Part shown: piece after piece, positions 9,189 through 18,841 of the stretch | How the letters are laid out: each line of letters begins with the position of its first letter | How positions within the stretch are numbered: position 1 is the stretch's first letter | NCBI RefSeq assembly: GCF_009765355.1 | Contig: NZ_VTHK01000048.1 | Span: 1-64,000, forward strand | DNA length: 64,000 bases | Reading direction: 5' to 3' | DNA from: Amycolatopsis anabasis | Lineage (GTDB): Bacteria > Actinomycetota > Actinomycetes > Mycobacteriales > Pseudonocardiaceae | Made by a program: the position numbers and the translations under genes | The notes under the pieces: model-generated | The model's input: the letters and a program-made list of their open reading frames with translations, nothing else | What the model was told of the DNA's origin: nothing | Database searches by the model: none

Positions 9189-10319
9189 CTAGGCGGCTTG
9201 GGCGTTGGGGGTGGTGGCGGCGAGGCGGGTGAGGAATTCGGCGTTCGACTTGGTTTGGCGGAGGCTGGTGAGGAGCTGGTCGGTCGGGTCGTCGCGGGTG
9301 GACAGGGCGCGGCGGAGGCGTTGCACCAGGGCGAGTTCTTCCGGGGCGAGCAGGAGTTCCTCCTTGCGGGTGCTCGACGGGCTGAGGTCGACCGCGGGGA
9401 AGACGCGGCGTTCGGCGAGGCGGCGGTCCAGTTTGAGCTCGGCGTTGCCGGTGCTCTTGAGTTCCTCGAAGAACACGGTGTCGCCGAGCGAACCGTTCTC
9501 CACCATCGCGGTCGCGACGATCGTCAGGGAACCGCCGTGCTCGACGTTGCGGGCGGCGCCGAGGAACCGCTTCAGCGGGTGCAGCGCGGCCGCGTCGACC
9601 CCGCCGGACAGGATCCGGCTGGACGATTTGGCGGCCAGGTTGTAGGCCCGGCCGAGCCGGGTGATCGAATCGAACAGCAGCACGACGTCCCGGCCGGTTT
9701 CCACCAGCCGTTTCGCGCGTTCGGCGGCCAGTTCGGCCACCGCGGTGTGCTCGGCGGGCGGGCGGTCGAAGGTGGAGGCGATCACCTCGCCGCAGGTCGT
9801 GCGCCGCATGTCGGTGACCTCCTCGGGGCGCTCGTCGACCAGCACGACCATCAGGTGGCACTCCGGGTGGTTCGCGCTGACACCCTGCGCGATGGCTTGC
9901 AGCACCGAAGTTTTCCCGGCCTTCGGCGGGGAGACGACGAGCGCGCGCTGGCCCTTGCCGATCGGCATCACCAGGTCGATCACGCGGGTGGTGAGCGCGT
10001 GCGGGCCGGTTTCCAGCCGGAGCCGTTCGCGGGGGTGCAGCGGGGTGAGCCGGGCGAATTCGGGGCGGTCCGCCGCGGTGGCCGGGTCGGTGCCGTTCAC
10101 CGTTTCGACCCGGCTCAGCGCGGGGTTCTTCTTGCCGTCACGCGGTTCCAGCGGACCGGCGAGGTGGTCGCCGGGGCGCAGCCGGTGCTTGCGCACCAGG
10201 GAAATCGGGACGAACGCGTCGTCCGGGCCGGGCAGGTACCCGGCGGTGCGCAGGAACGCGTGGTTGTCACGGATGTCGAGGATTCCCTCGACGTGCGTAG
10301 GGTTATCCACAGTGGACAT
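9189..10319 (-). CDS. Short paralogue of transcription termination factor Rho
   Basis: A 376-residue Rho-like hexameric RNA helicase. The OB-fold RNA-binding region is at residues about 10-60 (YLPGPDDAFV), the P-loop SPPKAGKTS at 130-138, the DERPEEVTDMRR segment at 162-173, Walker B VVLLFDS at 212-218, the Q-loop SRILSGGVDA at 234-243 and the Arg-containing SSTRKEELL near 315. It lacks the N-terminal Rho_N helical domain and the long insert that make the usual actinobacterial Rho over 600 residues, so this is probably a second Rho, not the housekeeping one. ATG at 10319 follows AGGAGA. Termination activity is inferred. Confidence 0.85.
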   Translation of the reverse strand: MSTVDNPTHVEGILDIRDNHAFLRTAGYLPGPDDAFVPISLVRKHRLRPGDHLAGPLEPRDGKKNPALSRVETVNGTDPATAADRPEFARLTPLHPRERLRLETGPHALTTRVIDLVMPIGKGQRALVVSPPKAGKTSVLQAIAQGVSANHPECHLMVVLVDERPEEVTDMRRTTCGEVIASTFDRPPAEHTAVAELAAERAKRLVETGRDVVLLFDSITRLGRAYNLAAKSSSRILSGGVDAAALHPLKRFLGAARNVEHGGSLTIVATAMVENGSLGDTVFFEELKSTGNAELKLDRRLAERRVFPAVDLSPSSTRKEELLLAPEELALVQRLRRALSTRDDPTDQLLTSLRQTKSNAEFLTRLAATTPNAQAA

Positions 10320-10552
10320 TCAGTTCTCCTTGACAGGTATGGGAATAGCCAATTCGGCACGGGAGTCGTGCCGGGCGTCGAGCGAAAACTCGCCAAGCGC
10401 TGGGAAGAAGCGGTGTGGCGGGGATGCTCCCCCCGGGGCGGCGGTGTGACCTCGCCGACATCCTCAGGGGACGACACGGTCAGTATACCGGGCCCGGCGG
10501 CGACTCGGCAACCACCGGGCACGCGCCACTGCTCCAGGCGTGGCTGGCCCGC

Positions 10553-10570
10553 ATTACCCTGAGGTAATCT
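10553..10570 (+). promoter_or_regulatory. Candidate promoter/operator of the first P450 gene
   Basis: A perfect 6-bp inverted repeat ATTACC-CTGA-GGTAAT (10553-10568) contains a -10-like TAATCT (10565-10570). The -10 ends 7 nt before the P450 ATG, which predicts a leaderless transcript. The rest of the 258-bp gap back to the Rho gene has no other clear element. Confidence 0.45.
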
Positions 10571-10577
10571 TCGCGAT

Positions 10578-11852
10578 ATGAGGACTCTCCGCTCGCGCAT
10601 TACTGCTTGGCTGGGGCGCAAGTACATCGCGAGAAAGCAGAAAAAGGGCTTCGACCTGTCGAAGATGGCGTTCCTGCCGGACGCCGCGCTGATGCCGCTG
10701 AAGCGTGACGGGTTGGACCCGGTGCGTGAACTCGGCGACCTCCGGGAACGCGAACCGATCAGCAAGTTGCCGCTGCCGTTCGGGCTGAACGCCTGGCTGG
10801 TCAGCGGCTACGACGAGGCCAAGGCCGTGCTCGGTGCGGCGAAGGGGTTCAGCAACGATTTCACCAACCTGGTCGGCAATGCCGGGGTCACCGCCGACCA
10901 GAATCCCGGGGGCCTCGGTTTCGCCGATCCGCCGGACCACACGCGGCTGCGGAAGCTGCTGACTCCCGAATTCACCATGCGCCGCCTGAATCGGCTGACA
11001 CCGCGAATTCACGAAATTGTCGCCGAACAGCTCGACAATATGGCCAAGGTGGACGGTCCGGTCGACCTCATGGAGTCGTTCGCGCTGCCGATCCCCTCGC
11101 TGGTGATCTGCGAACTGCTCGGGGTGCCCTACGAGGACCGGGCCGACTTCCAGCGGCTGGCCGCGTCGCGGTTCGACCTGTTCGCCGGGGCGGGCGCGTC
11201 GCTCGGCGCGATGTCGGAGTCGCTGGAGTACCTGCTCGGCGTGGTGAAGAAGCAACGCGAGTCCCCGGGCGACGGGCTGCTCGGCATGATCATCAAGGAG
11301 CACGGCGACGAGATCGGCGACCGCGAACTCGCCGGGCTGGCCGACGGGGTGCTCACCGGTGGCTTCGAGACCACCGCGAGCATGCTGGCGCTGGGCGCGA
11401 TCGTGCTGCTGCGGGATCCGGAGAGTTTCCGGCTCATCCACGACGACGATGACGCGATCAACGACTTCGTCGAGGAACTGCTGCGGTACCTCACGGTGGT
11501 CCAGCTCGCGTTCCCGCGGTTCGCCAAGGAGGACACCGAGATCGCCGGGGTCAAGATAGCCGAGGGCGACATCGTGCTGGTCTCACTGAGCGGGGCGAAC
11601 CGCGACGCGGCCCTCGGCGAGGACGTGGAACGGTTCGACCGGAACCGCAAGTCCACTTCGCACCTGGCCTTCGGCTGGGGCATCCACCGGTGCGTCGGCG
11701 CGGAACTGGGCCGGATGGAACTGCGCGCGGCCTATCCGGCGCTGGTGCGGCGGTTCCCCGAGATGCGGCTCGCGGTCGCGCCGGAGGAGCTGTCCTTCCG
11801 GAAGGTCTCGATCGTCTACGGCGTCGACACGCTCCCGGTGCTCGTCAAGTAG
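10578..11852 (+). CDS. Cytochrome P450
   Basis: A 424-residue soluble bacterial monooxygenase. Visible motifs are the I-helix GGFETTAS near residue 264 (Phe where most P450s have His or Asp), the K-helix EELLRY near 298 and the heme-ligating FGWGIHRCVG near 369 with the proximal Cys. The 45-residue N-terminal extension is basic (KYIARKQKKGF) but not a transmembrane helix. Substrate is unknown. The gene faces the RDD gene tail-to-tail, and the only ferredoxin nearby belongs to the other P450. Confidence 0.92.
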   Translation: MRTLRSRITAWLGRKYIARKQKKGFDLSKMAFLPDAALMPLKRDGLDPVRELGDLREREPISKLPLPFGLNAWLVSGYDEAKAVLGAAKGFSNDFTNLVGNAGVTADQNPGGLGFADPPDHTRLRKLLTPEFTMRRLNRLTPRIHEIVAEQLDNMAKVDGPVDLMESFALPIPSLVICELLGVPYEDRADFQRLAASRFDLFAGAGASLGAMSESLEYLLGVVKKQRESPGDGLLGMIIKEHGDEIGDRELAGLADGVLTGGFETTASMLALGAIVLLRDPESFRLIHDDDDAINDFVEELLRYLTVVQLAFPRFAKEDTEIAGVKIAEGDIVLVSLSGANRDAALGEDVERFDRNRKSTSHLAFGWGIHRCVGAELGRMELRAAYPALVRRFPEMRLAVAPEELSFRKVSIVYGVDTLPVLVK

Positions 11853-11855
11853 CCC

Positions 11856-12458
11856 CTACTTGCGGATCACCACGGTCGAGGCGACCTTGTCGTGCAGGCA
11901 CTGGTGCAGCGGCCGGTCCCAGAGCAGCCAGAGCACGTCGACGAGGCCGCCGAACGGGACCAGCCCGATCAGGAACTGGAACACGTACCGCCACAGCGAC
12001 ATGCCGAACGACGGCCAGTTCCGCCCGTCGGCGGTGCGCACCACCCGGATCCCGACCGCGAGCTTGCCCGGGGTCGCACCGCGCTGCCAGAGGAAGAACG
12101 GTTCGTAGAGGATCAGCCAGGCGAACGCGAGCACGCCGAAGACGACCATGATCGTGATGGCGACCGGACCGGGATCGTGCCGGTCGCCGTCGATCGCGTA
12201 CCCGAGGCCGAACCCGATCCCGCCCACGACGAACGCCCCGACGGTCAAGATGATGGCGTCGAGAACCCGGGCGCCGAGTCGTCGCCCGGCGCCGGAGAGC
12301 ACCCGGACCGCCCGCGTGCCGTCGTCGTAGGCCTGGTTCAGCGGGGTCTCCGGCGGCAGGAAGGCCGGCCCGCCCGGGGCCATCCCGCCGCCGAAGTAGG
12401 ACTGCCGCGGCGGGCCGTACGGTTGGTTCGGGTCCTCGGGGTAGTTCGGCAGCGTCAT
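11856..12458 (-). CDS. RDD family membrane protein
   Basis: A 200-residue protein with a Pro/Gly/Tyr-rich cytoplasmic N-terminus followed by the RDD domain. The domain opens with RRLGARVLDAII and holds three to four hydrophobic segments, with the conserved RGATPGKLAVGIRVV loop. RDD proteins are of mostly unknown function, and some are linked to ion transport. I choose the ATG at 12458 (MTLPNYPED); two further upstream Met codons fall inside a hairpin at 12466-12504 and are unlikely starts. Confidence 0.85.
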   Translation of the reverse strand: MTLPNYPEDPNQPYGPPRQSYFGGGMAPGGPAFLPPETPLNQAYDDGTRAVRVLSGAGRRLGARVLDAIILTVGAFVVGGIGFGLGYAIDGDRHDPGPVAITIMVVFGVLAFAWLILYEPFFLWQRGATPGKLAVGIRVVRTADGRNWPSFGMSLWRYVFQFLIGLVPFGGLVDVLWLLWDRPLHQCLHDKVASTVVIRK

Positions 12459-12465
12459 GGCCTCG

Positions 12466-12504
12466 GCCATTCTCTCGGCGGTGTTCGTTGGCCGAGAGAA
12501 TGGC
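12466..12504 (-). terminator. Hairpin between ferredoxin and RDD genes
   Basis: A perfect 14-bp inverted repeat (GCCATTCTCTCGGC and its complement, 11-nt loop) lies after the ferredoxin stop and ends 8 bp before the RDD start on the same strand. There is no T-run after it. It can act as a terminator for the P450-ferredoxin operon, or fold over the RDD ribosome binding region. Confidence 0.65.
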
Positions 12505-12528
12505 ACAAAAGGCGTGAATCCGCCGGGC

Positions 12529-12726
12529 TTACTTCTCGGTCAGCGAGAGGGCCTGCCCGGGGCAGATGTGCACCGCCTCGCGCGCCCGTTCCAGTTGTTC
12601 GCCCTCCACGTGGTCGACGAGCAGGCGGACCGTGCCGTCCTCCTCGTCCTGATCGAAGATCGCGGAGTCGGTGAACACGCACTGACCCGCGCCGACGCAC
12701 CGGTCGGTATCGGTGACTATTCGCAT
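12529..12726 (-). CDS. 3Fe-4S ferredoxin, P450 electron donor
   Basis: A 65-residue ferredoxin with only three cysteines: Cys10 and Cys16 in CVGAGQC and Cys55 in HICPGQAL. This CxxxxxC...CP spacing is that of the [3Fe-4S] ferredoxins that feed actinobacterial P450s such as the SuaB/SoyB proteins. It is encoded 9 bp after the stop of the CYP gene on the same strand, so the two form a redox pair. No ferredoxin reductase is nearby; a shared one encoded elsewhere is presumably used. Confidence 0.93.
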   Translation of the reverse strand: MRIVTDTDRCVGAGQCVFTDSAIFDQDEEDGTVRLLVDHVEGEQLERAREAVHICPGQALSLTEK

Positions 12727-12735
12727 AACACTTCC

Positions 12736-13944
12736 TTACCAGGTGACCGGCAGTTCGTGCAGGCCGTAGATGGTGGAGTCGTCCTTGAACGGCAGTTCGG
12801 CGACCGGCTTCGCGACCCGGAGGCCCGGAATCCGGCGGAACAGCGTGTCGAAGACGATCTGCAGTTCCATCCGCGCCAGGTTCTGGCCGAGGCACTGATG
12901 CGCGCCGAAGCCGAACGCCACGTGGTGGCGGGCGCCGCGCTCGATGTCGAGGGTGTCCGGGTCGTCGAACACCGACGGGTCGCGGTTGGCCGCGTTGCCC
13001 AGGCCCAGCACGCCTTCCCCGGCGCGGATGAGCACCCCGCCGATCTCGACGTCCTCGACCGCGACGCGCGAGGTGGCGACCTCGGCGATGGTGAAGTACC
13101 GCAGCAACTCCTCGACCGCGCTCAGCGTCTTGCCCGGATCCGCCTTGATCGCGGCGAGCTGGTCCGGATTCTCCAGCAGGGCCACCGTGCCCAGCGAGAT
13201 CATGTTCGCGGTGGTCTCGTGCCCGGCGATCAGCAGCAGGAACGCCAGGCCGACCAGCCCGTCGTGATCGGTGGTGCCCTCTTCGCGCTGCTTGAGAATC
13301 TGCCGCCCGAGCAGGTCGTCGCCCGGATCGGCCTCCTTGGCCGTGACCAGTTTGTCCAAATAGGACTGGAGATCGTCGACCGCGGTCCGCCGCGCCTCGG
13401 GTTCGGCGGTCCGGGTGAGCATCAGTTTGCTGCGCTGCTGGAAGAAGTCGTGATCGGAGTAGGGGACGCCGAGCAGTTCGCAGATGACCAGGGACGGCAC
13501 CGGCAGGGACAGCGCGCGCACCAGGTCGGCGGGTTTGGGCCCGGCCAGCAGGGCGTCGACGTGCTCGTCGACGATCTCCTGGATCCGCGGCTGCAGGGCC
13601 TGCATCCGGCGGACGGTGAACTCGCCGACCACCGCGCGCCGGGCGGGGCCGTGGTCCGGCGGATCCATCCCGATCAGCGACGGCTTGAAGTCGTCCTTGC
13701 GGCGCTGCAGCGGCGCCAGCAGGGGGAATCCGGGCTTGCGCCGGTCCGAGCTGAACCGCGGGTCGGTGAGCAGCGCGCGCACGTCCTCGTGCCGGGTGAG
13801 CACCCAGGCGCTCGCGCCGGTGGGCAGCGTGACGCGGGAGATCGGCGCCTCTTCCCGCAACTCCCGGTACTCCGGCGGCGGGTCGAACGGGCAGGTCCTG
13901 GCCATCGGGAACGTGGCGTCAGGGTGCGGAACGACAGTGGTCAC
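12736..13944 (-). CDS. Cytochrome P450, CYP105-like
   Basis: A 402-residue P450 with the I-helix AGHETT, the K-helix EELLRYF and the heme loop FGFGAHQCLGQNLARMEL. The overall pattern (CPFDPPPEY near the N-terminus, SSDRRKPGFP, DPPDHGPARR) resembles the CYP105 family of xenobiotic and antibiotic hydroxylases. GTG at 13944 is preceded by a GGGG ribosome binding site. Longer in-frame starts exist but would cross the divergent promoter. The neighbouring TetR gene is divergent and is the likely repressor. Confidence 0.9.
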   Translation of the reverse strand: MTTVVPHPDATFPMARTCPFDPPPEYRELREEAPISRVTLPTGASAWVLTRHEDVRALLTDPRFSSDRRKPGFPLLAPLQRRKDDFKPSLIGMDPPDHGPARRAVVGEFTVRRMQALQPRIQEIVDEHVDALLAGPKPADLVRALSLPVPSLVICELLGVPYSDHDFFQQRSKLMLTRTAEPEARRTAVDDLQSYLDKLVTAKEADPGDDLLGRQILKQREEGTTDHDGLVGLAFLLLIAGHETTANMISLGTVALLENPDQLAAIKADPGKTLSAVEELLRYFTIAEVATSRVAVEDVEIGGVLIRAGEGVLGLGNAANRDPSVFDDPDTLDIERGARHHVAFGFGAHQCLGQNLARMELQIVFDTLFRRIPGLRVAKPVAELPFKDDSTIYGLHELPVTW

Positions 13945-14009
13945 GGCTGAATCCCCAATCCGGACAAACAGTATGTGGAGGTTTTTGTTCCGGTTATAGC
14001 CACCACGGT

Positions 14010-14034
14010 ACTTAAGTGGAAGGATTCCGTCCAC
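14010..14034. promoter_or_regulatory. Candidate TetR operator between P450 and TetR genes
   Basis: The divergent 167-bp gap contains the palindrome ACTTAAGT (14010-14017) overlapping an inverted pair GTGGA/TCCAC (14016-14020 and 14030-14034). These are the only symmetric sequences in the gap. Role as an operator is a guess from position. Confidence 0.3.
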
Positions 14035-14111
14035 GTGCAATCGAGTGATCAAGGGCGGCTTGAGGGATTCGTGCGAGAATCTCCCCGCCCCACGGAGAGG
14101 AAGGCGAGCGC

Positions 14112-14780
14112 ATGACCGCGGATCCGGAGTTGCGCGAGGGCAGGCCGCCCCTGCGGGCCGACGCGCGCCGCAACCGCGACCAGATCCTGCAGGCGGCGCG
14201 CAAACTCTTCGGCGAACGCGGTCCCGAGGCGCCGATGGAGGAGATCGCCAAGGCCGCCGGGGTGGGTGTGGGCACCCTCTACCGCCGGTTCCCCGACCGC
14301 GAAGCGCTGATCCGGGCGGTGGCGGAGGACGCCTTCGGCTTCCTCAACGAGGCGGCGCACCTGGCGAAGCGGGAGGAATCGTCCGGCTGGGACGCGCTGG
14401 TCCGGTTGCTCTCGCAGACCAAACGGCTGCAGGTGAGCGTGCAGCTGGCCATGCTGTCCGCCCGCGCGCAGGCGATCCTGCGCGACGATCCGGAGATCAA
14501 CCGGCTCCGGCTGGATCTGCTGGACGTCCTGGACGAGCTGGTGCGGGCGGCGCAGGCGGAAGGCTCCATGCGCGAGGACGTGGGCACCGGGGACGTGGCG
14601 ATCCTGGCTTCGTCCTTGCTGCTGCGCAAACCGCAGGACGCCTCCGAGGAGTTCGTGCGCCTGGCCCCGGAACGCTGCCTGGTGCTCATGCTCGACGGGC
14701 TGCGCGCCCGCCCGGGCAGTCCGCTTCCGGGGCGGGCGCTGACCAGCGACGACCTCTTCCAGTCGCGCCGGAAGCCCTGA
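14112..14780 (+). CDS. TetR/AcrR family regulator
   Basis: A 222-residue repressor. The N-terminal helix-turn-helix spans residues about 20-65 (RDQILQAARKLF, then MEEIAKAAGVGVGTLYRRFPDREAL). The C-terminal ligand domain resembles the SbtR-like group of TetR proteins. A GGAGAGGAAGG stretch precedes the ATG. It is divergent from the P450-ferredoxin operon, so control of that operon and of itself is the natural inference. Confidence 0.9.
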   Translation: MTADPELREGRPPLRADARRNRDQILQAARKLFGERGPEAPMEEIAKAAGVGVGTLYRRFPDREALIRAVAEDAFGFLNEAAHLAKREESSGWDALVRLLSQTKRLQVSVQLAMLSARAQAILRDDPEINRLRLDLLDVLDELVRAAQAEGSMREDVGTGDVAILASSLLLRKPQDASEEFVRLAPERCLVLMLDGLRARPGSPLPGRALTSDDLFQSRRKP

Positions 14781-14843
14781 GGTCGTGAGTGGCTGGGCCG
14801 GTGCTAACCGGCCTGTTCATTCACGACCCCGGCACTCGGTGCC
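14781..14843. repeat. Intergenic palindrome family A, terminator-like
   Basis: GGTCGTGAGT at the left pairs with TCACGACC at the right around an inner GGCCGGTgctaACCGGCC stem; the conserved tail here reads GGCACTCGGTGCC. It separates the convergent TetR and aldehyde dehydrogenase genes and probably terminates both. Confidence 0.7.
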
Positions 14844-14850
14844 CTGAGCG

Positions 14851-15715
14851 CTAGACCCCGAGCGGGTGCCAGACGGTCTTCGGCTCGAGGTGCCGGCGCA
14901 GGCGGGAGAGGTCCGGGCGCCGGGTCCAGTCCGGTTCGTCGTCGGGCACCGCCAGCACGCGTTTCACCGTGTTCGCGGCCTCCCGGGCCAGCTCCGCGCG
15001 GGCCTCGAGCTCGGCGCCGGTCGGGTCGAGCGCGTCGACGTCGCCGTGCGCCGCCAGCCACGGGCCCAGTTCGGTGGCCCGCCCGGTGAGCACGTTGACC
15101 ACGCCGCCGGGCACGTCGGAGGTGGCCAGCACCTCGGACAGGGTGATCGCGGGCAACGGCCGATCGGCGCTGCTGACCACCACGGCCGTGCTGCCGGTGG
15201 CCAGCACCGGGGCGAGCACGCTCACCAGCCCGAGCAGCGAGGACCGCTGCGGCGCGAGGATCGCCACCACCCCGGTCGGCTCCGGCACGGTGAACGAGAA
15301 GTACGGCCCGGCCACCGGATTGGCCGCGCCGAGCACGCTCGCGAGCTTGTCGGTCCAGCCCGCGTACCAGACCCAGCGATCGATCGATGTGTCCACAAGG
15401 GACTGTGCCTTCTTCGCCGGAACCCCTTCCGAGGCGGCCACTTCGGCGGCGAACTGCTCGCGGCGGCCCTCCAGCATCTCGGCGACCCGGTAGAGCACCT
15501 GCCCCCGGTTGTACGCGGTGGCGCCCGCCCAGCCGCCGAACGCCTTGCGCGCGGCGACCACCGCGTCCCGGACGTCCTTGCGGGAGGCGTGCGCCGCGTT
15601 GGCCAGGAACTTCCCCTTGGCGTCGGTGACCGGGTACACCCGCCCGGATTCCGAACGCGGGAACTTGCCGCCGACGTAGAGCTTGTAGGTCTTGGCGACC
15701 GAAAGCCTTGTGTTC

Positions 15716-15723
<8 letters not shown>
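14851..15723 (-). CDS. Truncated aldehyde dehydrogenase-like protein, probably inactive
   Basis: A 290-residue protein homologous to the NAD-binding half of aldehyde dehydrogenases (KLYVGGKF start, GVVAILAPQ region). The catalytic domain with the ELGG Glu and the nucleophilic Cys is missing, and the usual PWNFP segment with the oxyanion Asn reads APQRSS. It cannot work as a normal dehydrogenase. Its ATG lies inside the end of the full-length enzyme gene (8-bp overlap), so both are made from one message. I recall similar deoC-ALDH-short ALDH gene sets in other actinobacteria, which argues for a structural or regulatory partner, not a decaying gene. Confidence 0.82.
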
Positions 15724-17149
<1,426 letters not shown>

Positions 17150-18127
17150 CTAGTCCACCGTGACGTAATCGGGGCCGCTGTAGTGGCCGTCGAGCTGGGT
17201 GCGGCGCTGCAGCAGCAGGTCGTTGAGCAGGCTGGAGGCGCCGAAGCGGAACAGCTTCGGCGTCAGCCACTGCTCCCCGGCGACCTCGTGCACCGCGACG
17301 AGGTAGCGGATCGCGTCCTTGGTGGCGCGGATCCCGCCCGCGGGCTTCACCCCGCGCAGCTCGCCGGTGGCGGCGTGCCAGTCGTGCACGGCCTGCAGCA
17401 TCACGTGGGTGACCGGCAGCGTCGCGGCGGGCGACACCTTGCCGGTGGAGGTCTTGATGAAGTCGCCGCCCGCGAGCAGCGCGAGCCAGGAGGCCCGGCG
17501 CACGTTGTCGTAGGTGGCCAGCTCGCCGGTCTCCAGGATCACCTTGAGGTGCGCGGGCCCGCAGGCCGCCTTGATCGCCTGGATCTCCTCGAACACCCGC
17601 CCGTAGCGGCCCTCCAGGAACGCGCCCCGGTCGATCACCATGTCCACCTCGGTGGCGCCCGCGTCGACGGCGAGTTTGACGTCGGCGAGCTTCACCTCCC
17701 GGCTGGACCGGCCGGACGGGAACGCGGTGGCCACGCTCGCCACCCCGATCCCGGTGCCGGTGAGCGCCTCGACCGCGGTGGCGACCAGGTCCGGGTACAC
17801 GCAGACCGCGGCGACCGGCGGGGTGTCCGGGCGTTCCGGATCCGGGCGGCGCGCCTTGGCGGCCAGCGCGCGGACCTTGCCGTGGGTGTCGGCGCCCTCC
17901 AGGGTGGTCAGGTCGACCATGGAGATGGCGGTGTCGATCGCCCAGAGCTTGGCCGCCTTCTTGATGCTGCGGGTGGCCAGCCCGGCGGCGCGCTGTTCGA
18001 CCCCGACCTGGTCCACGCCGGGCAACCCGTGCAGGAAGCGGCGCAGGCTCGCGTCGTCGCGGGTGGCGTCTGCCAACGCGGCGGGCAGCGGCGACGGGGT
18101 GGCCGTCGCCGTCGACGAAGCTGTCAT
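17150..18127 (-). CDS. deoC: Deoxyribose-phosphate aldolase
   Basis: A 325-residue class I aldolase that cleaves 2-deoxyribose 5-phosphate to glyceraldehyde 3-phosphate and acetaldehyde in deoxynucleoside catabolism. The Schiff-base Lys is in FIKTSTGK near residue 232 and the second active-site Lys is in GVKPAGGIR near 264; EVDMVID precedes them. It is longer than the E. coli enzyme because of about 60 extra N-terminal residues. First gene of a tight three-gene operon with the two aldehyde dehydrogenase-type proteins. Confidence 0.94.
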   Translation of the reverse strand: MTASSTATATPSPLPAALADATRDDASLRRFLHGLPGVDQVGVEQRAAGLATRSIKKAAKLWAIDTAISMVDLTTLEGADTHGKVRALAAKARRPDPERPDTPPVAAVCVYPDLVATAVEALTGTGIGVASVATAFPSGRSSREVKLADVKLAVDAGATEVDMVIDRGAFLEGRYGRVFEEIQAIKAACGPAHLKVILETGELATYDNVRRASWLALLAGGDFIKTSTGKVSPAATLPVTHVMLQAVHDWHAATGELRGVKPAGGIRATKDAIRYLVAVHEVAGEQWLTPKLFRFGASSLLNDLLLQRRTQLDGHYSGPDYVTVD

Positions 18128-18154
18128 ACCGCCGAGTCTAGAGGGCGGCCTCGC

Positions 18155-18799
18155 TCAGCTTGGCCGTTCGATCTCCTTGGGGTTCTTCCTCGGCTTGCGG
18201 ATGACTTCGACCGCGCCCCAGAACGCGAAGCCGTTGATCTTCACGACCGGCGCGTCCGGCGGGGGCGGCTGGGTCGGGCCCCGGTCGGTGGTGCTGAAGT
18301 CGCCCATGATCCCGATGCCGGTCACGTCCACCACGACGTCGTCCGGCACCACGATCTCGATGCCTCCCATGATCGCCACCGCGGTGATCGTGCTGCGCTT
18401 CTGGGCGAACCGGGCCTTGCGCAGATCGATGTCCACGCCGCCCCAGAACGCGAAGCTGTTGTGCTGCGGCGGCACCACCCAGTCGCCCTTGCGGACGGCC
18501 CCGGACATGACCGCGATCGAGGTCGTCGAGCCCGGGTTGCCGCCGATCCGGTTCTCCGGCGCCGCGACGGTCCGCGGCGCGGCGGGCTGCACGGCCGAGG
18601 CGACCGGCAGGTCCGCGACGATCGGCTCCAGCTCGGGCAGGGTTTTCGCCGCGTAGACGGCGTCCAGGCGCTCCTCGAGCTCGGCCATGGTGATGCGGCC
18701 TTCACCCATGGCGTCGTGCAGGATCTTCGCGAACCGCTCGCGGTCCGCGTCGGAGGCCCGCATCGGCGGGCGCTCGGGGGTCGCAGGCTGTTCGGTCAC
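18155..18799 (-). CDS. DUF1707 protein with LiaF-like C-terminus
   Basis: A 214-residue soluble protein. The first 60 residues are a DUF1707 domain (MRASDADRERFAKIL, then GRITMAELEERLDAVYAAKT). The rest is a repeated beta-rich region (SFAFWGGVDIDL, AIMGGIEIVVPDDV, GFAFWGAVEVI) like the LiaF/cell-wall-active antibiotic response domain. No membrane segment is present. Proteins of this type are thought to sense or report envelope stress; no direct evidence here. Two more DUF1707 proteins occur near 57 kb. It is divergent from upp with a 42-bp gap. Confidence 0.85.
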   Translation of the reverse strand: MTEQPATPERPPMRASDADRERFAKILHDAMGEGRITMAELEERLDAVYAAKTLPELEPIVADLPVASAVQPAAPRTVAAPENRIGGNPGSTTSIAVMSGAVRKGDWVVPPQHNSFAFWGGVDIDLRKARFAQKRSTITAVAIMGGIEIVVPDDVVVDVTGIGIMGDFSTTDRGPTQPPPPDAPVVKINGFAFWGAVEVIRKPRKNPKEIERPS

Positions 18800-18841
18800 G
18801 GCGTGAGCCTAGCGGGATGGCGGCCGCTACGGTGATGCCTC

